Shown here: positions 7,066 to 14,193 of the stretch, one piece after another | Numbering within the stretch: the stretch's first letter is position 1 | Layout of the letters: every line of letters starts with the position of its first letter | DNA from: an uncultured Actinoplanes sp. | GTDB taxonomy: Bacteria; Actinomycetota; Actinomycetes; Mycobacteriales; Micromonosporaceae | Length of the DNA stretch: 14,193 nucleotides | Assembly (NCBI GenBank): GCA_934667465.1 | Contig: CAKUMG010000057.1 | Span: 1 to 14,193 of the forward strand | Direction of reading: 5' to 3' | Position numbers and translations under genes: made by a program | The notes under the pieces: generated by a model | The model's database searches: none | The model's input: the letters and a program-made list of their open reading frames with translations, nothing else | What the model was told of the DNA's origin: nothing

Positions 7066-7215
7066 GTCAGCGAGGCCGCCGGCCGTGAAGAAGCGCGACC
7101 GGCCGGCTCCGAGGAAGCACGACCGGCCGGCTCCGAAGGACGGCCGGCGTCGGAACCGACCGGCTCCGAGGAGAACGAGGCCGGCGGATCCGGAACCGCC
7201 CGGTTCGGAGAGGCG
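7066..7215. repeat. GC-rich degenerate tandem repeats in the convergent gap
   Basis: The 150-nt gap between the convergent ATPase and hydrolase genes contains a 24-bp unit present twice in tandem (7090-7113 and 7114-7137, two mismatches). It is followed by diverged partial copies carrying CGACCGGCTCCGAGGA (about 7157-7172) and related pieces. The core GACCGGCCGGCTCCGA is partly self-complementary, so either strand can form hairpins. In one plus frame it reads as RPAP repeats, but I do not regard that as a gene. It may act as a two-way terminator region. Confidence 0.7.
7190..7208. terminator. Hairpin in the convergent gap, possible bidirectional terminator
   Basis: CCGGAACC (7190-7197) can pair with GGTTCGG (7202-7208) with one bulged G and a four-base loop. 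It lies just past the hydrolase stop and downstream of the ABC operon. No U tract follows on either strand. It is one of several possible stems in this repeat region. Confidence 0.3.
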
Positions 7216-7980
7216 TCAGCGCCCGAGGAACTCGCGCAGCACCGGGGCGAGGGTCGCGGCCGGGACACCGTGCCACTCCCCCGGCACGTTGCGCTGCACC
7301 ACGTCGGGCAGCAGCAGCGCGGCGGTCGTGGCCATCCCGGTCAGCTGCCCGTCGCTGCCCGTGCTCGCCACCACGAGCACCGGCACCCGGACCCGGGCCA
7401 GCAGCGCCGCGTCGACGGACTCGCTGAGCAGGCTGTCGTAGGCGAGCGTCGGCGCGGCCGACACCATGGCCGCCCAGTGCGCCGTGCCCCGCATCCCGGC
7501 CACCGCCTCGGCGGGCACCCCGATGCCGGCCAGGAAGAACTCGACCGCGTCGGCGCCCGTGCGCTGCTGGAGCCCGGTGGTGAAGGCCCGCTGCCGCGGG
7601 TCGCCGGACGCGGGCTCGATCGGGGGTTCCAGCAGCGCCAGCCGCCGCACCGGCAGGCCCGCCGCCGCGGCGTGCAGGGCGACGAGGCAGCCGGAGGAGT
7701 AGCCGTAGAGGGACGCCTGGCCGCCGATGCCGGCCAGGACGGCGGCCAGGTCCTCGACCTCGCGGGCGGGGGCGTAGGGCGCGGTGTCGCCGCTCGCGCC
7801 CCGGCCGCGGCGGTCGTAGCGCACGACGGTGAAGTCGCCGGCCAGCTCCGCCGCCAGGTCGCCGAGCGAGCTGTTCGCCCGGAACTGGCCCGCCGCGTCG
7901 ATGAGCACGAGCGGCGGGCCCTCGCCGGCCCGCTCGTACGCGATCCGGGTGCCGTCCGCCGAGGTGACCACACTGTCCAT
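7216..7980 (-). CDS. Alpha/beta hydrolase-fold protein
   Basis: This 254-residue cytoplasmic protein has a classic alpha/beta hydrolase layout. It starts MDSVVTSADGTRIAYERAGE, with strand VRYDRRGRGAS (53-63). The nucleophile elbow is GYSSG with S95 (93-97), the probable acid is D210 (ASTGSDG), and H237 is the catalytic histidine (GEWHGV). An insert of about 65 residues (125-190) forms the cap. The substrate is unknown; esterase-like members with this pattern are common in actinobacteria and often annotated only by fold. The ATG at 7980 lacks an SD but has a TANNNT box 6 nt upstream, so it is probably leaderless with its own promoter. It sits 121 nt after ribH and is not obviously part of riboflavin synthesis. 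Confidence 0.85.
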   Translation of the reverse strand: MDSVVTSADGTRIAYERAGEGPPLVLIDAAGQFRANSSLGDLAAELAGDFTVVRYDRRGRGASGDTAPYAPAREVEDLAAVLAGIGGQASLYGYSSGCLVALHAAAAGLPVRRLALLEPPIEPASGDPRQRAFTTGLQQRTGADAVEFFLAGIGVPAEAVAGMRGTAHWAAMVSAAPTLAYDSLLSESVDAALLARVRVPVLVVASTGSDGQLTGMATTAALLLPDVVQRNVPGEWHGVPAATLAPVLREFLGR

Positions 7981-7986
7981 GGACGG

Positions 7987-7992
7987 ACTGTA
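7987..7992 (-). promoter_or_regulatory. Candidate -10 of the hydrolase gene (leaderless)
   Basis: TACAGT on the minus strand ends 6 nt before the hydrolase ATG, and no SD is present. Transcription would begin at or beside the start codon. No clear -35 is visible. Confidence 0.35.
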
Positions 7993-8053
7993 TAGCCCCG
8001 AGCGCCCCGCAGGAGAGCACGCCGCCCGGCAACAGACCGGCCCGGCGACGAGC

Positions 8054-8080
8054 CCGGCCGCGACGATCGATCGCGGCCGG
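8054..8080 (-). terminator. 10-bp perfect hairpin after ribH, riboflavin operon terminator
   Basis: CCGGCCGCGA and TCGCGGCCGG pair perfectly over 10 bp with a 7-nt loop, 22 nt past the ribH stop. No U tract follows, which is usual for actinobacterial hairpin terminators. With a promoter-like box before the hydrolase, this marks the probable end of the rib transcript. Confidence 0.55.
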
Positions 8081-8101
8081 CGCGGACGCCGTACCGATGG
8101 C

Positions 8102-8572
8102 TCATCGCAGTTTCTTGACCACCAGCGCCGCGTCGAGCACCGCGACCGTGCTCTGCCAGCCCTTGTCCTCGATCGAGTCCTCCAGCCCGGCGCGATCGCG
8201 CGCCTGGCCCAGGCTGTCGACGGTCAGCACCCCGTGCGCGACCGGCGTGCCCTCGTCCAGCGCGATCCGCGTCAGCCCGGCGGTGACCGCGTCGCAGACG
8301 TAGTCGAAGTGCGCCGTCTCCCCGCGGATGACCACGCCCAGCGCGACCACCGCGTCGAACTTGCGGGCCATCGCCTGCGCCACGACCGGCAGCTCGACCG
8401 AGCCCGCCACGCGGGCGATCGTCACGTCGTCCACCCCGCAGGCCTTCGCGGCCGCCGCGGCGCGCTCGACCATGTGGTCGACCAGGTCGCTGTGCCAGCG
8501 CGAGCCCACGATGCCGAGCGTCAGCCCGGCCGCGTCGACGGTCTCCAGGTGCGGATCTCCGAAACCAGCCAT
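8102..8572 (-). CDS. ribH: 6,7-dimethyl-8-ribityllumazine synthase
   Basis: RibH condenses 3,4-dihydroxy-2-butanone 4-phosphate with 5-amino-6-ribitylamino-uracil, the step before riboflavin. The 156-residue length is typical. The motifs are IVGSRWH (21-27, aromatic W26 stacks on the pyrimidine), RVAGSVELP (54-62), ALGVVIRGETAHFDYV (77-92) with catalytic H88, PVAHGVLT (110-117) and R126. The ATG at 8572 has GGAAGGGG about 7 nt upstream; the frame is open further upstream but without homology. It follows ribBA by 34 nt and is last in the operon. The enzyme normally forms pentamers or 60-subunit capsids. Confidence 0.97.
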   Translation of the reverse strand: MAGFGDPHLETVDAAGLTLGIVGSRWHSDLVDHMVERAAAAAKACGVDDVTIARVAGSVELPVVAQAMARKFDAVVALGVVIRGETAHFDYVCDAVTAGLTRIALDEGTPVAHGVLTVDSLGQARDRAGLEDSIEDKGWQSTVAVLDAALVVKKLR

Positions 8573-8606
8573 GTCGTCCCCTTCCCGGAAGACCGGAAGA
8601 TCAGTA

Positions 8607-9812
8607 TCAGCCCAATGCCTCGAACAGGTGGCCCATCCGGTCACGCTTGGTGCGCAGGTAGCGGACGTTCTCGGGATGCGGCCGCACCGGCAGCGCCTCG
8701 CGCCCGGTCACGGTGAGGCCGTAGCCCTCCAGGCCCGCCCGCTTCGCCGGGTTGTTGGTGAGCAGGCGCATCGAGCGCACGCCCAGGTCGTAGAGGATCT
8801 GGGCGCCGATGCCGTAGTCGCGCGCGTCGGCCGGCAGGCCCAGCTCGAGGTTGGCGTCGACGGTGTCCAGCCCGCGGTCCTGCAGCTGGTAGGCCTGCAG
8901 CTTGTGCAGCAGCCCGATCCCGCGCCCCTCGTGGCCGCGCATGTAGAGCACGACGCCGCGGCCAGCCTCCGCCACCCGCTGCAGGGCGGCCTCGAGCTGG
9001 GGGCCGCAGTCGCAGCGCACCGAGCCGAGCACGTCGCCGGTCAGGCACTCCGAGTGCACCCGGACCAGCACGTCGTCGCCGTCGCCCAGGTCGCCGTGGA
9101 CCAGGGCGACGTGCTCGGCGCCGTCCACGGTCACGCGGTAGCCGACCGCCGTGAACTCGCCGTGCGCGGTCGGCAGGCGGGTCTCGACGACGCGCTCGAC
9201 CGGCGACTCGTGGCGGCGGCGCCACGCGATGAGGTCCGCAATGCTGATCATGGCCAGGTCGTGCTCGGCGGCGAACCGCTCCAGGTCGGGGCCGCGCATC
9301 ATGGTGCCGTCGTCGTTGACCATCTCGCAGATCACGCCGGCCGGCCGCAGCCCGGCGAGCACGGCCAGGTCGACCGCGGCCTCGGTGTGGCCGGGCCGGC
9401 GCAGCACCCCGCCCGGCTTGGCCCGCAGCGGCACCACGTGGCCGGGGCGGGACAGGTCGGCGGCCCGGGTGTCCCGGTCGGCGAGCAGCCGGATCGTGTG
9501 CGCCCGGTCGGCGGCCGAGATGCCGGTGCCGATGCCCTCGCGGGCGTCGACCGTGACCGCGTAGGCCGTGCCGCGGGCGTCCTGGTTGGTGTGGAACATG
9601 GGCGGCAGGTCGAGCCGGTCGGCCTCGTCCTCGGTCAGCGGCACGCAGACGTAGCCCGAGGTGTAGCGGACCATGAACGCGACCAGCTCCGGGGTGGCCT
9701 TCTCGGCGGCGAAGATCAGGTCGCCCTCGTTCTCGCGGTCCTCGTCGTCGGTCACCACGACGGCCCGGCCGGCGGCGATGTCCGCGATCGCCCGCGCGAC
9801 GTCACTGGCCAC
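8607..9812 (-). CDS. ribBA: Bifunctional DHBP synthase / GTP cyclohydrolase II
   Basis: This 401-residue fusion starts both branches of riboflavin synthesis. Residues 1-200 are the RibB part, making 3,4-dihydroxy-2-butanone 4-P from ribulose-5-[12 protein letters not shown] (22-32), [13 protein letters not shown] (95-107), [14 protein letters not shown] (132-145, H142) and E163. Residues about 205-395 are the RibA part, opening GTP: zinc ligands C256, C267 and C269 ([18 protein letters not shown]), [10 protein letters not shown] (291-300) and [13 protein letters not shown] (332-344). Both active sites look complete. The GTG start at 9812 overlaps the end of ribE by 11 nt, with only a weak SD (GGCGAG) inside ribE, so translation is probably coupled. 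Confidence 0.97.
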   Translation of the reverse strand: MASDVARAIADIAAGRAVVVTDDEDRENEGDLIFAAEKATPELVAFMVRYTSGYVCVPLTEDEADRLDLPPMFHTNQDARGTAYAVTVDAREGIGTGISAADRAHTIRLLADRDTRAADLSRPGHVVPLRAKPGGVLRRPGHTEAAVDLAVLAGLRPAGVICEMVNDDGTMMRGPDLERFAAEHDLAMISIADLIAWRRRHESPVERVVETRLPTAHGEFTAVGYRVTVDGAEHVALVHGDLGDGDDVLVRVHSECLTGDVLGSVRCDCGPQLEAALQRVAEAGRGVVLYMRGHEGRGIGLLHKLQAYQLQDRGLDTVDANLELGLPADARDYGIGAQILYDLGVRSMRLLTNNPAKRAGLEGYGLTVTGREALPVRPHPENVRYLRTKRDRMGHLFEALG

Positions 9813-10404
9813 GGCGCTCGCCCAGCATCTTCTCGACGTACTTCGCGATCACGTCCACCTCGAGGTTGACCGGGTCGCCGACGGCCTTGGACCCGAGCAC
9901 GGTGAGCGCGAGCGTCGCCGGGATCAGGCCGACGCTGAACGTCTCGGCCGTGACCGCCATGACGGTCAGCGACACCCCGTCGACGGTGATCGAGCCCTTC
10001 TCCACCACGTAGCGGGACAGGTCGGCCGGCAGCGAGAACGTCAGCACCTCCCACTGGTCGGCGGGCTCGCGGGACACGATCGTGGCCACCCCGTCGACGT
10101 GCCCCTGCACGAGGTGCCCGCCGAGCCGGGAGCCGACGGTCGCGGCCCGCTCCAGGTTGACCCGGTCCTTCTCGCGCAGGGCCCCGAGCGACGAGCGGCG
10201 CAGCGTCTCGCCCATGACGTCGGCCGTGAACACGCCCTCCTCGTGGGAGGTGACGGTCAGGCAGACCCCGTTGACGGCGATGGAGTCGCCGTGCGCGGCG
10301 TCCGAGGTGACGACGGGCCCGCGCACCGCCAGCACGGCGGCGTCGCCGCCCGTGTCGGTGAGGCGCACGACCTCGCCCAGTTCCTCGACGATCCCGGTGA
10401 ACAT
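9802..10404 (-). CDS. ribE: Riboflavin synthase, alpha subunit
   Basis: This enzyme dismutates two lumazine molecules to riboflavin plus a pyrimidine that is recycled by RibH. The 200-residue protein has the expected two lumazine-binding barrels: repeat 1 ([21 protein letters not shown] at 41-51) and repeat 2 from about residue 97 ([25 protein letters not shown] at 137-148). A C-terminal trimerisation helix follows ([15 protein letters not shown]). The ATG at 10404 has GAGGAG 5 nt upstream and shares one base with the ribD stop (TGATG). Its own 3' end overlaps ribBA. The gene is called ribC in some actinobacteria. Confidence 0.97.
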   Translation of the reverse strand: MFTGIVEELGEVVRLTDTGGDAAVLAVRGPVVTSDAAHGDSIAVNGVCLTVTSHEEGVFTADVMGETLRRSSLGALREKDRVNLERAATVGSRLGGHLVQGHVDGVATIVSREPADQWEVLTFSLPADLSRYVVEKGSITVDGVSLTVMAVTAETFSVGLIPATLALTVLGSKAVGDPVNLEVDVIAKYVEKMLGERRGQ

Positions 10405-11462
10405 CAGTTCTCCTCTTTCCGCTGCGGCGTCGCGGTGAAGCGCAGGTCGGGGCCGATCCGCGCGATGTCGATCAGGTCCAGCTCGATCGCCTCGGCGATC
10501 GTGGTCACGCCCGCGCCGGTCAGCGCCGCGCTCCCGCCGCCGAGCAGCTTGGGTGCGACGTAGCCGACGACCCGGTCCACCAGCCCGGCCGCGAGGAACG
10601 CGCCGGCCAGCGTCGGGCCGCCCTCCAGCAGCGCGGCGCGGACCCCGCGCGCGTGCAGCTCCGTGAGCAGCGCGGACAGGTCGGCGCGCCCGTCCGGCCC
10701 GGTGCCCAGCTCGGCCGCCGTCGCGATCCAGGTCTCCGCGGAGCCGTCGCGGACCCGGGCGGTCGCCGGGGTGCGCCCCGCGCTGTCCACCACGACCCGC
10801 AGCGGCTGCTTGATCGCGAGGCTGCCGTCGCGCAGGTCGCGCACGGTGAGCTGCGGGTCGTCGGCGAGCACGGTGCCGACGCCGGCGATCACCGCGTCGA
10901 CCTCGGCGCGCAGCCGGTGCACGTCGGTGCGCGCGGGCTGCGAGGTGATCCACATGCTGGTGCCGTCGGCGGCGGCCGAGCGGCCGTCGAGCGTGGCGGC
11001 ATACTTCCAGGTCACGTACGGCCGGCCGCGCCGCACCGCGGTCAGCCACGCCACGTTGCCGGCCTCCGCCTCGGCGCGGCGCACGCCGGTCTCCACGTGC
11101 ACCCCGGCGGCACGCAGCGTCGCGGCACCCCCGGCGGCGGCGGGCGTCGGGTCGTCCACGGCGATGACCACGCGCTGCACCCCTGCGGCGATCAGCGCCT
11201 GCGCGCACGGGCCGGTGCGCCCGGTGTGGTTGCACGGCTCCAGCGTCACCACGGCGGTGCCGCCCCGGGCTCGCTCCCCGGCCTGGGCGAGCGCGACGAT
11301 CTCGGCGTGCGGGCCGCCCGCGTACGCGTGGAAGCCCTCGCCGACGACGTCGCCGGCCGGGCCGAGCAGCAGGCAGCCGACGACCGGGTTGGGGCTGGTA
11401 GTGCCGAGTCCGCGGGCGGCCAGCGCGATCGCGCGGCCCATCGCCTCGTCCTCGGTGATCAT
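10404..11462 (-). CDS. ribD: Bifunctional pyrimidine deaminase / 5-amino-6-(5-phosphoribosylamino)uracil reductase
   Basis: RibD carries out the second and third steps of the GTP branch. The 352-residue product has an N-terminal cytidine-deaminase-like domain (1-145) with zinc ligands H52 and E54 context (PHAEIVAL) and PCNHTGRTGPC (C77, C86). The reductase domain (148-345) has YVTWKYAATLDGRSAAADG (149-167), then VIAGVGTVLADDPQLTVR (191-208) and LLEGGPTLAGAFL (278-290), where NADPH and substrate bind. The ATG at 11462 is chosen because GAGGGAG (11467-11473) lies 4 nt upstream; other in-frame ATGs upstream fall in the leader hairpin. It is the first gene after the FMN riboswitch and the gene whose SD that hairpin covers. 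Confidence 0.96.
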   Translation of the reverse strand: MITEDEAMGRAIALAARGLGTTSPNPVVGCLLLGPAGDVVGEGFHAYAGGPHAEIVALAQAGERARGGTAVVTLEPCNHTGRTGPCAQALIAAGVQRVVIAVDDPTPAAAGGAATLRAAGVHVETGVRRAEAEAGNVAWLTAVRRGRPYVTWKYAATLDGRSAAADGTSMWITSQPARTDVHRLRAEVDAVIAGVGTVLADDPQLTVRDLRDGSLAIKQPLRVVVDSAGRTPATARVRDGSAETWIATAAELGTGPDGRADLSALLTELHARGVRAALLEGGPTLAGAFLAAGLVDRVVGYVAPKLLGGGSAALTGAGVTTIAEAIELDLIDIARIGPDLRFTATPQRKEEN

Positions 11463-11468
11463 CGCTCT

Positions 11469-11505
11469 CCCTCGTGGCGCGGTCATGATCACGCGCAGAC
11501 GAGGG
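11469..11505 (-). promoter_or_regulatory. SD-covering hairpin of ribD (riboswitch expression platform)
   Basis: In the minus-strand RNA, CCCTCGT (11499-11505) pairs with ACGAGGG (11469-11475), and inside it GCGCG (11492-11496) pairs with CGCGC (11477-11481). The 3' strand contains most of the ribD SD GAGGGAG. Folding would block ribosome binding. The GGCGCG on the 3' side of the riboswitch P1 stem could alternatively pair with CGCGCC of this hairpin, so aptamer and sequestering stem may exclude each other. The base pairing is seen; the switching is inferred. Confidence 0.6.
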
Positions 11506-11572
11506 GGCACAGAGAAACGGACGAACGGGGCGTCATCACGGCACGCCGCGACTGACCCCCTGGTCCTTTCCC

Positions 11573-11757
11573 GCGCGCCGATCTCCCATCCGGACTGTCG
11601 GACCGCGCGGCTGTCACCAGCCGCTCGATCCACCGTCGGCCCCGGAGTCACACCAGGTCCACCGTCCGCCGCAGAGGCTGCGTCGTCCGGGTCGCGGGCT
11701 TACCTCCGCGAGGAGGATCACCGCCGGTTCGGAATCTCACCGAGTCCCGCCAGCGCG
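11573..11757 (-). promoter_or_regulatory. FMN riboswitch aptamer (RFN element)
   Basis: The minus strand carries the conserved RFN blocks in order. GGTGAGATTCCGAACCGGCG begins the first block (11720-11741). GTGTGACTCCGGGGCCGACGGT (11632-11653 region) is the second. AGTCCGGATGGGAGAT (11581-11596) closes the aptamer. The ends pair as P1 through CGCGC and GCGCG. FMN binding normally shuts off downstream riboflavin genes. It lies 65 nt after the GGDEF-gene stop and 111 nt before ribD, so it controls ribD-ribE-ribBA-ribH but not rpe or the GGDEF gene. Confidence 0.95.
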
Positions 11758-11763
11758 TGGTGG

Positions 11764-11775
11764 GTATCCCGATAC
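11764..11775. promoter_or_regulatory. Short palindrome just upstream of the riboswitch
   Basis: GTATCCCGATAC has 5-bp arms around a 2-base centre, directly before the riboswitch P1 stem. It could be a protein-binding site near a rib promoter, or part of a promoter, but I see no clean -10/-35 pair around it. Little more can be said. Confidence 0.2.
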
Positions 11776-11821
11776 TGTCACGCGCCGGGTGCTTTCGGCC
11801 ACGAGGGTCGTGTAACCGCCC

Positions 11822-12832
11822 TCACAACAGGGGTGGGACGTCCCCGGGTTCGGCGGTGCTGCCGCGGCGGTCGATCGCGACGTACGAGCCGGGCTGGCTC
11901 TTCGCGACCTTCTTCATCTCGGAGGCCACGGCCACGACCTCGCGGTGGTCGGTGTACTTCCGGCCGCCGGCCTTGGACTCGGCGACACCGATGGAGAGGG
12001 TGACCAGGGCCGCGCGCTGCTTGCCGCCCCGGCGGTCGGGGACCTCGATGTAGCCGCGCTGGGCGTCCTCGGGGTCGTAGAGGCGGTCCGCGGAGGCCTC
12101 GAAGTCGGTGACCATGTGCTTGGTCAGCGGCAGCACCTGGTCGGGGTGGCAGATGAAGACGAAGTCGTCGCCGCCGATGTGGCCCAGGAAGACCGAGGGC
12201 TTCCCGGCCGCGGTCGCCGCCCGGTGCACGCTGTGCGCCAGGGAGGTGATGAAGTCGTCGCCGCGGTCGAAGCCGTAGACGTCGTTGACCGGCTTGAACC
12301 GGTCGATGTCGATGTAGCCCACGGAGTAGTCGCCGTTGCCCTTGATCCGGTCGACGATCTCGCGGGTCACCCGGGCGTTGCCCGGCAGACCGGTCAGCGG
12401 GGAGACCTCGCGGAACTCCTTGGTGCGGCGCAGGGTCGACGAGACGCGGGCGATCAGCTCGGCGGTGTCGAACGGCTTGACCAGATAGTCGTCGACGCCC
12501 GTGGTGAGCCCGAGGACCTTGTCCACCGTCATGCCCTTGGCGGTCAGCATGATCACCGGCAGGGCGGAGGTGAGCGGCTCGGCGCGCAGCCGGCGGGTCA
12601 GCTCGACGCCGTCCATGCGCGGCATCATCCAGTCGACCACCGCGAGGTCGGGCCGGCGCGTCTCCATCAGCTCGAGCGCCTCCTCGCCGTCGCGCGCCCG
12701 GATCACCTCGAAGCCGTGCACCTGCAGGTTGAACGCGACGAACCCGGCGATGTCCTCGTCGTCGTCGACGACCATCACCAGGTCGGGACGCTCGGCCGGA
12801 TCGGCACCCGGGGTGTCGACCACACTGCTCAC
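11822..12832 (-). CDS. Response regulator with REC and divergent GGDEF domain
   Basis: This 336-residue cytoplasmic protein has an N-terminal receiver domain (17-135): acidic pocket D23-D25, phospho-acceptor D67 (VVDWMMPRMDG), T97 and K119 (VKPF). A GGDEF domain (145-322) follows with DIDRFKPVNDVYGFDRGD (175-192) and GGDDF at 220-224 in place of GG(D/E)EF. The usual YGH is YGF, no RxxD product-inhibition site lies before GGDDF, and an insert of about 20 residues (YDPEDAQRGYIEVPDRRGGK, 252-271) precedes VTLSIGVA. It may be a weak diguanylate cyclase or a non-catalytic nucleotide sensor. The GTG at 12832 has AAGGGG 7 nt upstream. It lies 37 nt after rpe. No partner kinase is visible here. Confidence 0.88.
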   Translation of the reverse strand: MSSVVDTPGADPAERPDLVMVVDDDEDIAGFVAFNLQVHGFEVIRARDGEEALELMETRRPDLAVVDWMMPRMDGVELTRRLRAEPLTSALPVIMLTAKGMTVDKVLGLTTGVDDYLVKPFDTAELIARVSSTLRRTKEFREVSPLTGLPGNARVTREIVDRIKGNGDYSVGYIDIDRFKPVNDVYGFDRGDDFITSLAHSVHRAATAAGKPSVFLGHIGGDDFVFICHPDQVLPLTKHMVTDFEASADRLYDPEDAQRGYIEVPDRRGGKQRAALVTLSIGVAESKAGGRKYTDHREVVAVASEMKKVAKSQPGSYVAIDRRGSTAEPGDVPPLL

Positions 12833-12869
12833 CGCTGGACCCCTTTCCCCGAAGTCACGCCCGCCACCA

Positions 12870-13547
12870 TCATGCCTGGACGGTGACGCCCGCCGCGAGT
12901 GCGCGCAGCTTGCGGACCGCCTCGGCCGGGTCCTCGGCGCCGTAGACGGCCGTGCCGGCCACGAACGCGTCCGCGCCCGCCTCGGCCGCCTGCTCGATGG
13001 TGTCGGCCGCGATCCCGCCGTCGACCTCGAGGCGCACCTCGAGCTGCTTGGCCCGGATCCGGCGGCGCACGTCGCGGACCTTGCCCAGCATCTCCGGCAT
13101 GAACTTCTGGCCACCGAAGCCGGCCTTGATCGTCATGATCAGCACCGTGTCCACATAGGGCAGCAGTTCGAGGTACGGCTCGACGGGCGTGTCCCGGTCG
13201 ATCGCGAGCCCGGCCTTGGCGCCGGCCGCGCGCAGCGTCTTGGCCAGCGCGACCGGGTCCTCGCACGCCTCGGCGTGGAACGTGACGTTGTGGGCGCCCG
13301 CCTCCGCGTAGCCCGGCGCCCAGCGCTCCGGATCCGTGATCATCAGGTGCACGTCGAACGGGATCGTCGTGGCCGCGCGCAGGCTCTGCACGACCGGCAG
13401 CCCGATGGTCAGGTTCGGGACGAAATGGTTGTCCATGACATCCACGTGCACCCAGTCGGCCGCCCCCTCGATGCCGCGCACCGCGTCGGCGAGGTGCGCG
13501 AAGTCGGCGGCGAGGATGCTGGGCGCGATGATCGGCGAAGACTCCAC
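12870..13547 (-). CDS. rpe: Ribulose-phosphate 3-epimerase
   Basis: Rpe interconverts ribulose-5-P and xylulose-5-P in the pentose phosphate pathway. The 225-residue TIM barrel has APSILAADF (8-16), metal ligands H34 and D36 ([12 protein letters not shown]), H67 (DVHLM) and D176 ([10 protein letters not shown]), the last also acting in catalysis. The phosphate loop reads [15 protein letters not shown] (138-152), with KAG where most family members have a PG. The start is GTG at 13547; there is no SD, and a TANNNT box ends 6 nt upstream, suggesting a leaderless mRNA. It follows rsmB by 23 nt. Because ribulose-5-P is the RibB substrate, its place before the rib genes makes metabolic sense. Confidence 0.96.
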   Translation of the reverse strand: MESSPIIAPSILAADFAHLADAVRGIEGAADWVHVDVMDNHFVPNLTIGLPVVQSLRAATTIPFDVHLMITDPERWAPGYAEAGAHNVTFHAEACEDPVALAKTLRAAGAKAGLAIDRDTPVEPYLELLPYVDTVLIMTIKAGFGGQKFMPEMLGKVRDVRRRIRAKQLEVRLEVDGGIAADTIEQAAEAGADAFVAGTAVYGAEDPAEAVRKLRALAAGVTVQA

Positions 13548-13553
13548 GGATGA

Positions 13554-13559
13554 AGTGTA
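13554..13559 (-). promoter_or_regulatory. Candidate -10 of rpe (leaderless)
   Basis: TACACT on the minus strand ends 6 nt before the rpe GTG, and no SD is present in the 23-nt rsmB-rpe gap. Transcription would start at the G of GTG or one base away. No good -35 is visible. Confidence 0.4.
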
Positions 13560-13570
13560 GGACCCCGCCG

Positions 13571-14193
13571 TCAGCTGGTCCGGCGCAGCACCGCCAGGAA
13601 CATCGCGTCCGTGCCGTGCCGGTGCGGCCAGAGCTGCACCGTCGGCCCGGGGCCCAGCTTCGGCATGCCCGGCGGCAGCAGCGGGCGGGCGTCCACGAAG
13701 TCGACCTCGACACCGCTGCGGCGGGAACCCTCGGTGACCGTCACCTGCGTCTCGACCATGTGCGGCGAGCAGGTGACATAGGCGACGACGCCGCCCGGCC
13801 GGACCGCCCGCAGCGCCGAGACCAGCAGCTCGCGCTGGAGCCGGGTCAGCGGCGGCAGGTCGGCCGGCTTGCGGCGCCAGCGCGACTCGGGGCGGCGGCG
13901 CAGCGAGCCCAGGCCGGTGCACGGCGCGTCCACCAGGACCCGGTCGAACGCCTCCTCGGGCAGGTCGGGGTCGCGCCCCACCGTCCGGCCGTCGGTCGGC
14001 AGCACGGTCACCGGCAGGCCGACGGTGGCCTGCTCGACCAGCCGGGCCCGGTGGTCGGCGACCTCGACGGCGGTCACGGCGGCGCCGCGCTGGGCGGCGA
14101 TCGAGCCCAGCAGGCCGGTCTTGCCGCCGGGGCCCGCGCAGAGGTCGAGCCAGCGGTGGTCCGGGCCCTCCAGCGGCGCGGCCAGCAGCGCCG
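13571..14193 (-). CDS. rsmB: 16S rRNA (cytosine-5)-methyltransferase RsmB/Fmu, C-terminal part
   Basis: About 206 C-terminal residues are present; the N-terminal NusB-like region lies outside the window. The SAM-binding motif I is [10 protein letters not shown] (coded near 14117-14146), motif IV is [18 protein letters not shown], and motif VI is VTCSPHMVE. The two cysteines (PC and TCS) are the pair used by RNA m5C methyltransferases, with the TCS cysteine as nucleophile in Fmu. The protein ends [11 protein letters not shown]. RsmB methylates a cytosine of 16S rRNA in E. coli; specificity in actinobacteria is assumed by family. It precedes rpe, an order also recalled from mycobacteria (fmu-rpe-ribG). 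Confidence 0.92.
   Translation of the reverse strand, partial: ALLAAPLEGPDHRWLDLCAGPGGKTGLLGSIAAQRGAAVTAVEVADHRARLVEQATVGLPVTVLPTDGRTVGRDPDLPEEAFDRVLVDAPCTGLGSLRRRPESRWRRKPADLPPLTRLQRELLVSALRAVRPGGVVAYVTCSPHMVETQVTVTEGSRRSGVEVDFVDARPLLPPGMPKLGPGPTVQLWPHRHGTDAMFLAVLRRTS

Noticed and set aside
7085..7441. 118-residue plus-strand ORF with RPAP repeats
   Set aside because: It runs from slippage-type repeats into the antisense of the hydrolase gene; the repeat alone explains the pattern. Only the DNA repeat is reported.
8573..8644. Upstream ATG extending ribH by 24 residues
   Set aside because: The extra residues lie in the ribBA end and gap, without homology, whereas the ATG at 8572 has a good SD.
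8328..9869. 513-residue plus-strand open frame opposite ribBA and ribH
   Set aside because: It is antisense to two well-conserved riboflavin genes, and its His/Gln/Val/Gly-rich composition is typical of shadow frames.
12501..13553. 350-residue plus-strand open frame opposite rpe and the GGDEF gene
   Set aside because: It is the complement of clearly conserved genes and has no recognisable domain.

Overview
The window is a very GC-rich piece of an actinobacterial chromosome. The gene content and protein sequences (the PheS N-terminus MSYRNDPYDP, the IF3 core, the REC-GGDEF gene beside the riboflavin operon) suggest a Micromonosporaceae-type organism such as Actinoplanes or Micromonospora. That placement is inference, not a search result. 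All genes except a three-gene ABC transporter lie on the minus strand, so gene order below is given in the direction of transcription, from high to low coordinates.

Block 1 (14193-8102) starts with the 3' end of rsmB, then rpe, a REC-GGDEF response regulator, a canonical FMN riboswitch, and the riboflavin operon ribD-ribE-ribBA-ribH. ribD and ribE overlap at TGATG, and ribE and ribBA overlap by 11 nt. Rpe interconverts ribulose-5-P and xylulose-5-P, so it sits on the pentose-phosphate pool that supplies RibBA, whose other substrate is GTP. The riboswitch appears to act on translation, because a hairpin covers the ribD Shine-Dalgarno (SD) sequence. A 10-bp perfect hairpin follows ribH.

Block 2 (8101-4526) is an alpha/beta hydrolase on the minus strand facing a plus-strand polar amino-acid ABC transporter (lipoprotein binding protein, permease, ATPase). 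Short GC-rich tandem repeats lie between them. This block looks inserted between ribH and hisE, which I recall as neighbours in other actinomycetes.

Block 3 (4525-2906) is hisE-hisG plus a two-TM PH-like membrane protein. hisE and hisG give the first two steps of histidine synthesis, apart from the fused or separate HisI cyclohydrolase.

Block 4 (2900-1) is the translation operon infC-rpmI-rplT-TrmH-family methyltransferase-pheS (partial). It has a structured leader of about 330 nt, an AUC start codon for infC, strong hairpins in two intercistronic gaps, a 16-bp tandem repeat, and a pheS leader in which a long inverted repeat covers the pheS SD.

I found no tRNA, rRNA, CRISPR, IS element or phage gene. 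Nothing here is clearly a new multi-gene system. The most worthwhile leads are RNA-level: the infC and pheS leaders, the ribD sequestering hairpin, and several apparently leaderless starts. The divergent GGDEF protein beside the FMN riboswitch is the best protein lead.
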